A stretch of 64,000 nucleotides of DNA, from positions 558,001 to 622,000 of the forward strand of contig NZ_JAFFIX010000001.1 of assembly GCF_016916835.1 (NCBI RefSeq), in the 5' to 3' direction. Every line of letters begins with the position of its first letter. The first letter of the stretch is position 1. Shown here piece after piece: positions 1-9,329 of this stretch. Below the pieces are notes generated by a model, which saw only the letters and a program-made list of their open reading frames with translations, was not told where the DNA came from and made no database searches. The DNA is from Actinacidiphila bryophytorum (lineage in GTDB: Bacteria > Actinomycetota > Actinomycetes > Streptomycetales > Streptomycetaceae). A program made the translations under genes and the position numbers.

Positions 1-1195
1 TCGTGCCGGCGGGCAGGGGACGGGGGTCGGCGCCGACGATGTCGGCGTCGGCCTCGGGGTCCTGCTGGGCGAGGTTGATCGTCGGGGGAGCGATCCGGTG
101 GTGGAGGGCCAGGACCGAGGCGACCGTCTCGATTCCGCCCGCACCGCCGAGGAGGTGCCCCGTCATGGACTTGGTCGCGGAGATCGCCATGTGGTCGACG
201 TCGTCGCCGAAGACCCGCCGCAGCGCCTTGATCTCGGCGACGTCACCCTGCGGGGTGGACGTCGCATGCGCGTTGACGTGCACGATCTCGGCCGGCTTGA
301 GGTCGGAGCCGTCCAGCAGGTGCTGGAGCGCCGCGGCGATGCCGCGGCCGGTGGGCTCGGGCTGCGTGATGTGGTGCGCGTCGGCCGAGATGCCCTGGCC
401 GACGACCTCCGCGTACACCCGGGCGCCGCGCGCCCGCGCGTGCTCGACGGACTCCAGGACGACCACACCGGCACCCTCGCCGAGGACGAAGCCGTCCCGC
501 CCGGCGTCGTAGGGGCGCGAGGCGCCCTGCGGGTCGTCGTTGTTCTTGGACATCGCCATCATGTTGCCGAAGGCGACGATGGGCAGCGGGTGGATCGCCG
601 CCTCGGTGCCGCCGGCGACCACCACGTCGGCGCGGCCGGTGCGGATCATCTCGACGGCGTAGCCGATCGCTTCCGCGCCGGAGGCGCACGCGCTGACCGG
701 GGTGTGCACACCGGCCCTGGCGTTGATGTCGATGCCGACGTTCGCCGACGGGCTGTTGGGCATGAGCATCGGCACGGTGTGCGGCGACACCTTGCGTACG
801 CCCTGCTCCTTGAGCACGTCGTACTGCCCCAGCAGCGTGGTGACACCGCCGATGCCGGAGGCGACGACCGCGCCGAGCCGGTCGGGGTCGACGGCCGGGT
901 CGTCGCCCGCCTTCGCGGTGAAACCGGCGTCGGCCCACGCCTCGCGGGCCGCGATCAGCGCGAACTGGGCGCTGCGGTCCAGCTTGCGGGCCAGCGGCCT
1001 GGGCAGGACCTCCCCGGGCTCCACGGCGATCTGCGCGGCGATGCGTACGGGCAGCTCGGCCGCCCAGTCCTGTTCCAGCAGGCGCACGCCTGACCGGCCG
1101 GCCAGCAGCGCCTCCCAGGTCGACGCGCTGTCGCCACCCAGCGGTGTGGTTGCTCCGATACCGGTGACGACCACGGTGCGATTGGTCGGGCTCAC
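1..1195 (-). CDS. fabF: Beta-ketoacyl-ACP synthase II (FabF/KAS II), 3' end beyond window
   Basis: Elongating condensing enzyme of type II fatty acid synthesis: it joins malonyl-ACP to a growing acyl-ACP in the cytosol. About 398 codons are visible, so only the last few residues are missing. The N-terminus reads SPTNRTVVVTGIGATTPLGG. The nucleophile motif SACASG is near residue 168, and the two catalytic histidines lie in HVNAHATSTPQGD and KSMTGHLLGGAGG, giving the Cys-His-His triad of elongating synthases. The GTG start at 1195 is the only one that keeps the conserved N-terminus. It is the last gene of fabD-fabH-acpP-fabF, 115 bp after acpP. Family assignment is secure. Confidence 0.96.
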   Translation of the reverse strand, partial: MSPTNRTVVVTGIGATTPLGGDSASTWEALLAGRSGVRLLEQDWAAELPVRIAAQIAVEPGEVLPRPLARKLDRSAQFALIAAREAWADAGFTAKAGDDPAVDPDRLGAVVASGIGGVTTLLGQYDVLKEQGVRKVSPHTVPMLMPNSPSANVGIDINARAGVHTPVSACASGAEAIGYAVEMIRTGRADVVVAGGTEAAIHPLPIVAFGNMMAMSKNNDDPQGASRPYDAGRDGFVLGEGAGVVVLESVEHARARGARVYAEVVGQGISADAHHITQPEPTGRGIAAALQHLLDGSDLKPAEIVHVNAHATSTPQGDVAEIKALRRVFGDDVDHMAISATKSMTGHLLGGAGGIETVASVLALHHRIAPPTINLAQQDPEADADIVGADPRPLPAGT

Positions 1196-1310
1196 AGGAA
1201 TTGTTCTCTCCACGTCTAGAAGGGCGGGCGACAGACGCGTCGACCCGGTGGTGCCGACCCCGCGGGCGCCTGCGTGTGCGGCGCCGAGGGATCGTTTCGG
1301 CCCAGCGGCG

Positions 1311-1559
1311 TCAGACCTGCTGCGCCTTGAGGATGTAGTCGGCGGCGTCGCCGACGGTCTTGAGGTTCTTCACGTCGTCGTCCGGGATCTTCACACCGAA
1401 CTGCTCCTCGGCCGCCACGACGACCTCGACCATCGACAGCGAGTCGACATCCAGGTCGTCGGTGAAGGACTTGTCGAGCTTGACGTCCTCGGTGGGGATG
1501 CCGGCGATCTCGTTGACGATGTCGGCGAGACCTTTGACGATCTCTTCCTGGGTGGCCAT
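1311..1559 (-). CDS. acpP: Acyl carrier protein
   Basis: Small acidic carrier of growing acyl chains, 82 residues, the usual ACP length. The phosphopantetheine site is the DSL motif with Ser40 (DDLDVDSLSMVEVV), where a holo-ACP synthase would attach the prosthetic group. Helix I (residues 2-18) and the acidic helix II after DSL fit the ACP fold. The ATG start gives the standard short N-terminus MATQEEIVKGLADIV. It lies between fabH and fabF in the order typical of the streptomycete primary FAS cluster, so it is the fatty acid ACP and not a polyketide one. Confidence 0.97.
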   Translation of the reverse strand: MATQEEIVKGLADIVNEIAGIPTEDVKLDKSFTDDLDVDSLSMVEVVVAAEEQFGVKIPDDDVKNLKTVGDAADYILKAQQV

Positions 1560-1630
1560 TGTGTACGGCGCTCCTTGATGTGTTACCGGTGGCGCGGCGG
1601 GCGGGACTGCTGCGCCGCGAGGGTGTGTGA

Positions 1631-2641
1631 CTAGGGGAGAGTAACCACAGTCGCCGCGTAGACCAGACCCGCCCCGAAGCCGATGACCAGGGCGGTGTCG
1701 CCGCTCTTGGCCTGGCCGGTGGCGAGCAGCCGCTCCATGGCGAGCGGGATCGACGCGGCGGAGGTGTTGCCCGTGGTCTCGATGTCGCGGGCCACGGCGA
1801 CATGGTCGGGGAGCTTCAGCGCCTTGATCATCGAGTCGATGATCCGCATGTTCGCCTGGTGCGGGATGAAGGCGTCGAGCTGGTCCGCGGTGATGCCCGC
1901 TGCGTCCAGCGCCTCCTGGGCGACCTTGGCCATCTCGTAGACGGCCCAGCGGAAGACCGCCTGGCCCTCCTGGGTGATCGCCGGGAAGCGCACCTGCTCT
2001 GCGGCGGTGTCCCGGTAGACCTCCCACGAGACGGTCTGCTTGATCGTCTCCGCCTTGTCGCCCTCGGAACCCCACACCGTCGGGCCTATGGCGGGTTCCT
2101 TCGACGGTCCGACGATGACCGCGCCGGCCCCGTCGCCGAACAGGAAGGCCGTCGCGCGGTCCTCCCGGTCGGTCAGGTCGCTGAGCCGCTCCACGCCGAT
2201 GACCAGCACGTGTTCGGCGGTGCCGTCGGTGACCATGCCCTTGGCGAGGGTCAGGCCGTAGGTGAAGCCCGCGCAGCCCGCCGAGATGTCGAACGCGGCC
2301 GGCTTGCCCGCGCCGATCCGGTGCGCGATGTCGGTGGCGACCGCAGGAGTCTGCTTGAAGTGCGAGACGGTCGCGACGACGACGGCGTCGATGTCGGATG
2401 CGCTGATCCCGGCGTCCGCGATGGCCTTGCCGCCCGCGGCGATCGACATCTCCGCGACGGTCTCGTCGGGTCCCGCCCAGTGCCGGCTGGCGATGCCGGA
2501 CCTGGACCTGATCCACTCGTCGCTGGAGTCGATGTGCTCCAGGATCACCTCGTTGGGCACCACACGGGTGGGGCGGTAGCCGCCGACACCGAGGATACGG
2601 GCGTACGGGGAGCCCTTGCTGGGGCTGATCTTCGCTGTCAT
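1631..2641 (-). CDS. fabH: Beta-ketoacyl-ACP synthase III (FabH)
   Basis: Initiating condensing enzyme: it joins an acyl-CoA primer to malonyl-ACP. In streptomycetes it prefers branched primers, which is family knowledge. The 336-residue chain has the Cys-His-Asn triad: Cys123 in DISAGCAGF, His in FIPHQANMRI near residue 261, and Asn in TTGNTSAAS near 291. The C-terminal GFGAGLVYAATVV is typical. The ATG at 2641 overlaps the fabD stop (ATGA), which indicates translational coupling. A longer reading extends upstream in the same frame but only through fabD in the wrong frame. Confidence 0.96.
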   Translation of the reverse strand: MTAKISPSKGSPYARILGVGGYRPTRVVPNEVILEHIDSSDEWIRSRSGIASRHWAGPDETVAEMSIAAGGKAIADAGISASDIDAVVVATVSHFKQTPAVATDIAHRIGAGKPAAFDISAGCAGFTYGLTLAKGMVTDGTAEHVLVIGVERLSDLTDREDRATAFLFGDGAGAVIVGPSKEPAIGPTVWGSEGDKAETIKQTVSWEVYRDTAAEQVRFPAITQEGQAVFRWAVYEMAKVAQEALDAAGITADQLDAFIPHQANMRIIDSMIKALKLPDHVAVARDIETTGNTSAASIPLAMERLLATGQAKSGDTALVIGFGAGLVYAATVVTLP

Positions 2642-3612
2642 CGCTGCGACGGCTCCTGTTCTGCTGAGGCTTCTGGTACCGCGTCCGGAGCCGCGGCCTG
2701 CGCCGCCACCTCGGCGGCCAGCGCGCGGGCCGCGTCGAGGTCCTCGGGCGTCTTGAGCGCCAGCGTCCGCACCCCGGGCAGCGCCCGCTTGGCCAGACCC
2801 ACCAGGGTGCCGCCGGGCGACACCTCGATGATCGCGGTGACGCCGCGCTCCTTGAACGTCTCCATGCACAGGTCCCAGCGCACCGGGTTGGACACCTGCG
2901 CGACCAGCCGGCGGACGACGTCACCGCCCTTGTCCACCGCCTGCCCGTCCGCGTTCGAAACATACGGAACCGCGGGGTCGGAGACCGCGAGCGAAGGCGC
3001 GAGCGCCTCCAGCGCGGCGACCGCGGGGGCCATGTGGGCGGTGTGGAAGGCGCCCGCGACCTTCAGCGCGATGACCCGGGCCTTCTCCGGCTTGTCGGCC
3101 GCGAGCGCGTCGAGCTGCTCCAGCGTGCCTGCGGCGACGATCTGGCCGGCGCCGTTGATGTTCGCCGGGGTCAGCCCGAGGCCGGTCAGATGGGCCACGA
3201 CCGCGTCCGGGTCGCCGCCGAGCACCGCGGACATGCCGGTCGCGGTCACCGCGGCCGCGTCGGCCATCGCACGGCCGCGGGCCGCAACGAAGGTCATCGC
3301 GTCCTGCGCGGACAGCACACCGGCCAGTACGGCAGCGGTGATCTCGCCGACGCTGTGCCCCGCGACCGCGCCCGGGGTCAGCCCCAGCTCGCCCGCCGAC
3401 AGCAGTCCCGCGGCGACCAGCAGCGGCTGCGCGACCTTGGTGTCGCGGATCTCGTCCGCGTCGGCCTTGGTGCCGTAGTGGGCGAGATCCAGCTCCGCCG
3501 CGGCGGACCAGCCTGCGAGGCGGTCGGCGGCGCCGGGGAGGTCGAGCCAGGGGGCGAGGAAGCCGGGCGTCTGTGCGCCCTGGCCGGGAGCGACGAGTAC
3601 GAGCACCTTCAC
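2638..3612 (-). CDS. fabD: Malonyl-CoA:ACP transacylase (FabD)
   Basis: Loads malonate from CoA onto ACP, the feeder step for FabH and FabF. 324 residues. The oxyanion motif GQGAQTPG is at residues 10-17 and the nucleophile elbow is GHSVGE with Ser87. A catalytic His is expected in the GAFHTAHMAP segment, and all three are visible. I chose the GTG at 3612 because it starts directly at the conserved MKVLVLVAPGQGAQ, with a purine-rich GAGAGAG just upstream. It is the first gene of the fab operon, and a palindromic operator candidate lies about 62 bp upstream. The stop overlaps the fabH start. Confidence 0.96.
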   Translation of the reverse strand: MKVLVLVAPGQGAQTPGFLAPWLDLPGAADRLAGWSAAAELDLAHYGTKADADEIRDTKVAQPLLVAAGLLSAGELGLTPGAVAGHSVGEITAAVLAGVLSAQDAMTFVAARGRAMADAAAVTATGMSAVLGGDPDAVVAHLTGLGLTPANINGAGQIVAAGTLEQLDALAADKPEKARVIALKVAGAFHTAHMAPAVAALEALAPSLAVSDPAVPYVSNADGQAVDKGGDVVRRLVAQVSNPVRWDLCMETFKERGVTAIIEVSPGGTLVGLAKRALPGVRTLALKTPEDLDAARALAAEVAAQAAAPDAVPEASAEQEPSQR

Positions 3613-3673
3613 ACTCTCTCTCGCGGGCGGGGCGGACCGCCCGTGGGGACAGGGACCAAGAACTGTCAGGTGA

Positions 3674-3692
3674 TTTGTGGGTGTCCCACAAA
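3674..3692. promoter_or_regulatory. Candidate FasR operator upstream of fabD
   Basis: A perfect 8-bp inverted repeat with a 3-bp spacer, TTTGTGGG tgt CCCACAAA, sits between the end of fasR and the start of fabD, 62 bp before the fabD start codon. FasR-type activators are known to bind inverted repeats in the fab promoter. The position, the symmetry and the adjacent fasR gene make it the best operator candidate. A terminator for fasR is unlikely because the stem is short and no T-run follows. Confidence 0.6.
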
Positions 3693-3695
3693 CGC

Positions 3696-4901
3696 TCAGC
3701 TCGGCCGCTCCGCATCGGACAGCCTGCCGAGGATGAGGGCGATGCGCAGGGTGAACGCCGAACGTACATCGGAGGGTGACCAACCGGTGACGTCGGTCAC
3801 ACGTCGCAGCCGGTAGCGAACGGTATTGGGGTGGACGAACAGCATACGCGCGGCACCTTCGAGGGACGACGCCTGCTCCAGATAGACACTCAGCGTCTCC
3901 AGCAGCGCCGACCCCGCTTCCTCCAGAGGCCTGTAGATCTCCTCCACCAATTGGTCACGCGCATGGCGGTCGCCCGCCATCGCACGTTCCGGCAGCAGAT
4001 CGTCGGACGACACCGGCCTCGGCGCGTCGGGCCACGCGTGGCAGGCCCGCAGACCGGCTGCCGCGGCCTGCGCGGAACGCGTCGCCGACAGCAGGTCGCC
4101 CACCACGGGGCCGGCCACCACGGGGCCGGCCGCGAACGGGCCGATCAGCGCCTTCGCGACCCGCACCGGGTCGTCGTCGCCGCCCGCGACCACCACCAGG
4201 CGCTCACCGAGCACCCCCGTCAGGACCTGCAGCTTCGCGTGCCGCGAGGCCCGCCTGATCGCCTCCACGGTCAGCTCGCTGTCCCCGTTCGGGGCGGTGC
4301 CCAGCACCACGACGATCTTGTCCGGCGAATTCCAGCCGAGCGCCGCGGCCCTGGACAGCACGCCCTCGTCCGCCTCGCCCGACAGCACCGCGTTGACCAC
4401 CAGCGACTCAAGACGCGCGTCCCACGCGCCGCGCGCCTCCGCGGCCTGCGCGTACACCTGGGCGGTGGCGAAGGCGATCTCCCGCGCGTACACCAGCAGC
4501 GCCTCGCGCAGCACCGCCTCGTCGCCGGGCGCCGCGACCTCGTCGATCGCGGCCTCCATCACCTCGATCGTGGTCCGCACCATCTCCACGGTCTGCCGCA
4601 GCGAGATCGCCCGGGTCAGCTCCCGCGGTGCGGTGCCGAACACGTCCGTGCTGATCGCCTGCGGCGCCTCCGGGTGCCGGAACCACTCGGTGAAGGCCGC
4701 GATGCCGGCCTGCGCCACCAGGCCGATCCAGGAGCGGTTCTCCGGCGGCATCGCCCGGTACCAGGGCAGCTGCGCGTCCATCCGGGCGATCGCGTTGGCG
4801 GCCAGCCGCCCCGCGGACTTCTCCAGCCTGCGCAGCGTCGCGGAGTGATCCCCGCGACCGGGTTCGGCGGGGGTTTGCGGTGACTGCGAGGCGTTCGGCA
4901 C
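3696..4901 (-). CDS. fasR: FasR, PucR-family activator of fatty acid synthesis
   Basis: DNA-binding regulator of 401 residues. The last 60 residues form the PucR/CdaR-type helix-turn-helix (ARMLFVHPNTVRYRLRRV), preceded by a GGDEF-like CdaR region and an N-terminal RsbRD-like helical segment. In streptomycetes the gene at this position directly upstream of fabD is FasR, which activates fabD-fabH-acpP-fabF. That link is established for the family and here rests on synteny. The GTG start at 4901 gives MPNASQSPQTPAEPG. The gene has its own promoter region facing away from the pirin gene, and 83 bp separate it from fabD. Confidence 0.9.
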   Translation of the reverse strand: MPNASQSPQTPAEPGRGDHSATLRRLEKSAGRLAANAIARMDAQLPWYRAMPPENRSWIGLVAQAGIAAFTEWFRHPEAPQAISTDVFGTAPRELTRAISLRQTVEMVRTTIEVMEAAIDEVAAPGDEAVLREALLVYAREIAFATAQVYAQAAEARGAWDARLESLVVNAVLSGEADEGVLSRAAALGWNSPDKIVVVLGTAPNGDSELTVEAIRRASRHAKLQVLTGVLGERLVVVAGGDDDPVRVAKALIGPFAAGPVVAGPVVGDLLSATRSAQAAAAGLRACHAWPDAPRPVSSDDLLPERAMAGDRHARDQLVEEIYRPLEEAGSALLETLSVYLEQASSLEGAARMLFVHPNTVRYRLRRVTDVTGWSPSDVRSAFTLRIALILGRLSDAERPS

Positions 4902-4956
4902 GAAGCCAAGCCTATGGGGTCGGTATTTCCGGCTTGCCGCCGTCTACTGTGGACGC

Positions 4957-5679
4957 ATGATCGACGTGCGCCGGGGCGCGGACCGCTACGCCGGCGGGGA
5001 GCCGGACGCCGGGGTCGACACCCGGCACGCCTTCTCCTTCGCGGGCTTCTACGACCCCGGCAACGTACGCTTCGGGCTGCTCGTCGCCTGCAACGAGGAG
5101 CGGCTCGCGCCGGGCGCCGGGTTCGAGGAGCACACGCACCGCGACACCGAGATCGTCACCTGGGTCATCGAGGGCGAACTCGAGCACCGCGACGGCCAAG
5201 GGCGCGTGGCGCGGCTGCGGGCCGGCGACGCGCAGTGGCTCAGCGCCGGCAGCGGGGTGCGGCACGTCGAGCGCAACGCGCACGCCTCGGGCGGCGAGCT
5301 GCGCTTCCTGCAGATGTGGCTCACGCCGGGGGAGTACGGTGTGCGGCCCGACTACGCCGCGGTGACCTCGCCGGTCCCTGCCGGCCCCGGGCTCACCCTG
5401 CTCGCCTCGGGGGCGCCAGACGCCACCCCTGCGCTGCGCTTGCGGCAGCCTGCCGCCGCGCTCCGTGTGGGCCGGCCCACAGCCCCCGACCAGGTGGCGC
5501 TGCCCCCGGCCCCCTTCTCGTACGTCCACGTACTCCGCGGAACGGTCCGCCTCGCCGGCGAGGCTCTCCACCCGGGCGACGCGGCCCGCCTCACCGACGA
5601 GGAGGGCCTCACCCTCTCCGCCTCGGGCGGGGCGGAATATCTCATCTGGTCGATGCAATCCCCTCAGCCGGGTGCCTAA
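4957..5679 (+). CDS. Pirin-family bicupin (YhhW-like)
   Basis: Cytosolic bicupin of 240 residues. The N-terminal cupin holds the metal ligands in EEHTHRDTEIVTWVIEGELEH (two His, one Glu), and a second, weaker cupin follows after residue 140. Bacterial YhhW-type pirins can have quercetinase activity, but most have no assigned role, so function is left open. The ATG at 4957 follows 55 bp after the divergent fasR start. Downstream comes a block of dispersed intergenic repeats, which suggests the transcript ends there. Confidence 0.85.
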   Translation: MIDVRRGADRYAGGEPDAGVDTRHAFSFAGFYDPGNVRFGLLVACNEERLAPGAGFEEHTHRDTEIVTWVIEGELEHRDGQGRVARLRAGDAQWLSAGSGVRHVERNAHASGGELRFLQMWLTPGEYGVRPDYAAVTSPVPAGPGLTLLASGAPDATPALRLRQPAAALRVGRPTAPDQVALPPAPFSYVHVLRGTVRLAGEALHPGDAARLTDEEGLTLSASGGAEYLIWSMQSPQPGA

Positions 5680-5709
5680 GGGGTTGCCCCTTTCGGTGGC
5701 GTCGCGTCT

Positions 5710-5931
5710 TTCCCGCCGTCGTGGCTTGTCGCGCAGTTCCCCGCGCCCCTGGGTGATTGCCACTTGCTGTGAGCTTCCACCTTTCGGTGCATCGTGGCTT
5801 GTCGCGCAGTTCCCCGCGCCCCTGATGGCTTGCCCTCTGCGCAGAGGGTGAGCGTTTTCAGGGGCGCAGGGAACTGCGCGCGCAACCACGATGGCGGGAA
5901 AGACGCGCCGCCACAGCAAGTGGCAACCCCT
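5710..5931. repeat. Dispersed intergenic repeat block A
   Basis: Two forward copies of CGCGCAGTTCCCCGCGCCCC (5740-5759 region and 5802-5821 region) and one inverted copy (GGGGCGCAGGGAACTGCGCG, 5861-5880) alternate with a second module, TGCCACTTGCTGTG, and its inverse CACAGCAAGTGGCA. The arrangement can fold into large hairpins between convergent genes. The same two modules recur in at least six other gaps of this window. Confidence 0.85.
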
Positions 5932-6746
5932 TAGGCGCTCAGGTCGGCGAGGACCGCGTCCGAGAGGGTGGGCCAGAGGGGGGTGGTCCAGGGGCCGAAG
6001 GGGCGGGGGGTGAGGACGGCGCAGGCGGCGGACGCGGCCGGGTCGAACCACAGGAACGTGCCGGACTGGCCGAAGTGGCCGAAGGTCGCGGGGGAGGACC
6101 GGGACCCGGTCCAGTGCGGGGACTTGTGCCCGCGGATCTCGAAGCCGAGCCCCCAGTCGTTGGGGTCCTGCATGCCGTACCCGGGCAGCACCCCGCGCAG
6201 CCCGGGGAAGGCGACCGACGTGGCCAGGGCCACGGAGGACTCGTGGAGCAGCCGCGGCGCCAGCACTTCCGCCGCGAAGCGGCCGAGGTCGGCGGCCGTG
6301 GAGACCGCACCGGCGGCCGGGGAGCCGTCGAGCCGGGTCGAGGCCATCCCGAGCGGCCGGAGCACCGCTTCGTCCAGGTAGGACGCGAAGGGCATGCCCG
6401 CGGCCTTGGCGAGGGTGTCCGCCAGGACTTCGAACCCGGTGTTGGAGTAGATCCGCCGGGTGCCGGGTGCGGCCTGCACCTGGTGGCCGTCGAAGGCCAG
6501 CCCCGAGGTGTGGGCGAGCAGGTGCCTGACCGTGGAGCCCTCGGGCCCGGCCGGGTCGTCGAGTTCGAAGACGCCCTCCTCATAGGCCACGAGCGCCGCG
6601 TACGCGGTGAGCGGCTTGGTCACCGAGGCGAGGGCGAAGGCCTGGTCGAGCGGCCCGTAGGAGCCCGCCGTGGTGCCGTCGCTGCGGACGACGACGGCCG
6701 CCGCCTCCGGCACCGGCCACTGATCGATCAACCGTAGGCTGTCCAT
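5931..6746 (-). CDS. Serine hydrolase of the class C beta-lactamase/DD-peptidase superfamily
   Basis: 271-residue penicillin-binding-like hydrolase. The SxxK motif is S41-V-T-K44, the YxN motif is YSN in RRIYSNTGF, and the third box (usually HxG/KTG) appears as HFGQSG near residue 215. No signal peptide is visible, so it is probably cytosolic. Such proteins include esterases, DD-peptidases and beta-lactamase-like enzymes, and the substrate cannot be told from sequence. It is short compared with AmpC (about 360). The start is ATG at 6746, divergent from the MerR gene. Confidence 0.85.
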   Translation of the reverse strand: MDSLRLIDQWPVPEAAAVVVRSDGTTAGSYGPLDQAFALASVTKPLTAYAALVAYEEGVFELDDPAGPEGSTVRHLLAHTSGLAFDGHQVQAAPGTRRIYSNTGFEVLADTLAKAAGMPFASYLDEAVLRPLGMASTRLDGSPAAGAVSTAADLGRFAAEVLAPRLLHESSVALATSVAFPGLRGVLPGYGMQDPNDWGLGFEIRGHKSPHWTGSRSSPATFGHFGQSGTFLWFDPAASAACAVLTPRPFGPWTTPLWPTLSDAVLADLSA

Positions 6747-6769
6747 ATCGTGAGCCTAATGGCCCGCAC

Positions 6770-6808
6770 TTGCCTGGAGTGCACTCCAAGGTCTTAGCGT
6801 GGTGACCA
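6770..6808 (+). promoter_or_regulatory. MerR-type promoter with internal palindrome, probably leaderless transcript
   Basis: TTGCCT (6770-6775) and TAGCGT (6796-6801) are separated by a long 20-bp spacer filled by the perfect palindrome TGGAGTGCACTCCA (6776-6789 region). Overlong spacers with a central dyad are the hallmark of MerR-family promoters. The ATG at 6808 lies about seven bases after the -10, which predicts a leaderless mRNA. Regulation by the MerR product is inferred. Confidence 0.75.
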
Positions 6809-7277
6809 TGACGGTCGTGCAGATGGTGAACCAGGAAACCGTTCCGGCGGCGCTGTGCGTGGCGGAGGACGAGACGCATCCGCGGCCCGACGGCAGGGAC
6901 CAGTACACGATCAGCGAGGTGGCCGCGTTCACCGGGATGAGCGCGCACACCCTGCGCTGGTACGAGCGGATCGGGCTGATGCCCCACGTGGACCGCTCCA
7001 ACACCGGGCAGCGCCGTTTCAGCAACCGCGACCTGGACTGGCTGGCCTTCGTCGGCAAGCTGCGGCTGACCGGGATGCCGGTCGCCGACATGGTGACGTA
7101 CGCGGAGCTGGTCAGGGAGGGCGACCGCACGCAGCGGGAGCGCAAGGCGCTGCTGGAGGCGACCCGGGTGGACGTGGTGAAGCGGATCGCGGAGCTGCAG
7201 GACACCCTGACGGTGCTGGACTACAAGATCGGAACGTATGCGGGCGCCGAGCAGGCGCCGGAGAGGACGGGCGCGTG

Positions 7278-7278
<1 letters not shown>
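6808..7278 (+). CDS. MerR-family transcriptional regulator
   Basis: About 157 residues. The N-terminal winged helix-turn-helix reads YTISEVAAFTGMSAHTLRWYERIGLM followed by the RFSNRDLDWL wing, then a coiled-coil dimer helix (residues 105-140). No cysteine cluster for metals is present, so it belongs to the general MerR/BmrR-SoxR-like group that senses small molecules. Two GTG codons lie 6 and 9 bases upstream, but the ATG at 6808 fits a leaderless transcript. It precedes and overlaps the aldo-keto reductase gene, a common regulator-target pair. Confidence 0.9.
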
Positions 7279-8294
<1,016 letters not shown>

Positions 8295-8315
8295 GACCCG
8301 GCAGGACACGCCCTC

Positions 8316-8490
8316 GGCCGTGTTTTGGAAGTCCCGCCTGCCCCGCGGCGCCTGGCACGCACGCTCGCTGCGTTGTCGGAGTCGTCCGAGTAGGCCCACT
8401 ACGAGGACGACCCTCCGCCTTGCGATCGCACGCACCAGACGCCGCGGGGCCCGCCCTGTGGGCGGACGGCGCCACTTCCAAAACACGGCC
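8316..8490. mobile_element. 175-bp palindromic MITE-like element
   Basis: The ends are perfect 17-bp terminal inverted repeats, GGCCGTGTTTTGGAAGT and ACTTCCAAAACACGGCC. The interior also pairs imperfectly along its whole length: CCCCGCGGCG matches the inverse of CGCCGCGGGG, and the centre GTCGTCCGAGTAGG pairs with CTACGAGGACGAC, so the element can fold into one long hairpin. It has no coding capacity. The right end abuts the stop codon of the DUF4429 gene: the final C of the element starts the CTA (TAG on the minus strand). I see no clear target duplication. Confidence 0.7.
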
Positions 8491-9206
8491 TAGGGCCGCA
8501 CCCGCACCGACCTGATCGCGGCCAGCACGGACGCCGCGAACGGCAGCGACTCGTGCACGGGGCCGTAGCCGAGGCCGAAGACGACGGCGGCGGGGTCCTG
8601 GTCGGGTTCGCCCGGCTGCGGACCGCCGCCGTTCCTGCGCAGCAGCCGCAGGTAGCCGTGCAGCATCTCGGGGGAGCGCCAGTCGACGCCGGCCAGCTCC
8701 TCGACCGGGAAGCTCTGGTCGCCGGCCTTCCACTTCGCCGAGGACGCGCCGGTCCAGAACCAGCGGAAGCTGACGGTGCGTCCGTCGAAGAGCGCCTTGG
8801 CGTCATAGGCCTTGAAGGAGCGCGGCGGTGACGGGGCGTCGACCAGGAAGCGGCCGGCGGCCTCGCCCGGGTCGCCGATCTTCGCGCGTAGCTCGTCGCG
8901 GTAGTACTCCGCGAGGGTGCTGAACTGCTCGGGGACGACCAGCCGGTAGGGGTCGGCGCTGTCCTTGAGCTGGCCGCCGGCCGCCTCGACCAGCGGGTCC
9001 GCGCCCGCGCGGGGTGCCGCCCGCAGCACGACGTGGCCGCGCCTGCCGTCCTCCAGGTCGACCGACGCCAGCGCGGCGTGCGGCACCCGCCGCTCCCCGA
9101 GCATCTGGAGCAGCCGCGACCCCCGAGCGCCCCGGCCGTACCGGATCACGACGGCGTCGGGCTCGAACTCCCATACGGCATTGCTTCCGGCCAGCACATC
9201 GCCCAT
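8490..9206 (-). CDS. DUF4429 domain protein
   Basis: 238-residue soluble protein. It shows the actinobacterial DUF4429 pattern: an N-terminal half of PH-like strands (VWEFEPDAVVIRYGRGARGSRLLQ) repeated near residue 130 (FKAYDAKALFDGRTVSFRWFW), and a SHOCT-free C-terminus. Function is unknown. The gene ends exactly at the border of the hairpin element, so its last codons (SVRVRP) may have been altered when the element arrived. The ATG start is at 9206. Confidence 0.8.
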   Translation of the reverse strand: MGDVLAGSNAVWEFEPDAVVIRYGRGARGSRLLQMLGERRVPHAALASVDLEDGRRGHVVLRAAPRAGADPLVEAAGGQLKDSADPYRLVVPEQFSTLAEYYRDELRAKIGDPGEAAGRFLVDAPSPPRSFKAYDAKALFDGRTVSFRWFWTGASSAKWKAGDQSFPVEELAGVDWRSPEMLHGYLRLLRRNGGGPQPGEPDQDPAAVVFGLGYGPVHESLPFAASVLAAIRSVRVRP

Positions 9207-9329
9207 ACCGCTCAGCCTATTGCGCGAAGCGCATTCCGGACATGGGTGCGCGCTCCGAGCGCCACCTGCGGTGGCGGCTCGGCCCGCGGAGGGCGCGCGT
9301 CCTCAGCGGCCCGCGCCCGGCGGGGCGGT

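Noticed and set aside
9225-9329. Hairpin GAGCGCCACCtgcGGTGGCGGCTC and a similar one near 50000 as a second MITE
   Set aside because: Similarity is limited to the loop-proximal CGCCACCTGCGGTGG, which fits ordinary terminator stems.
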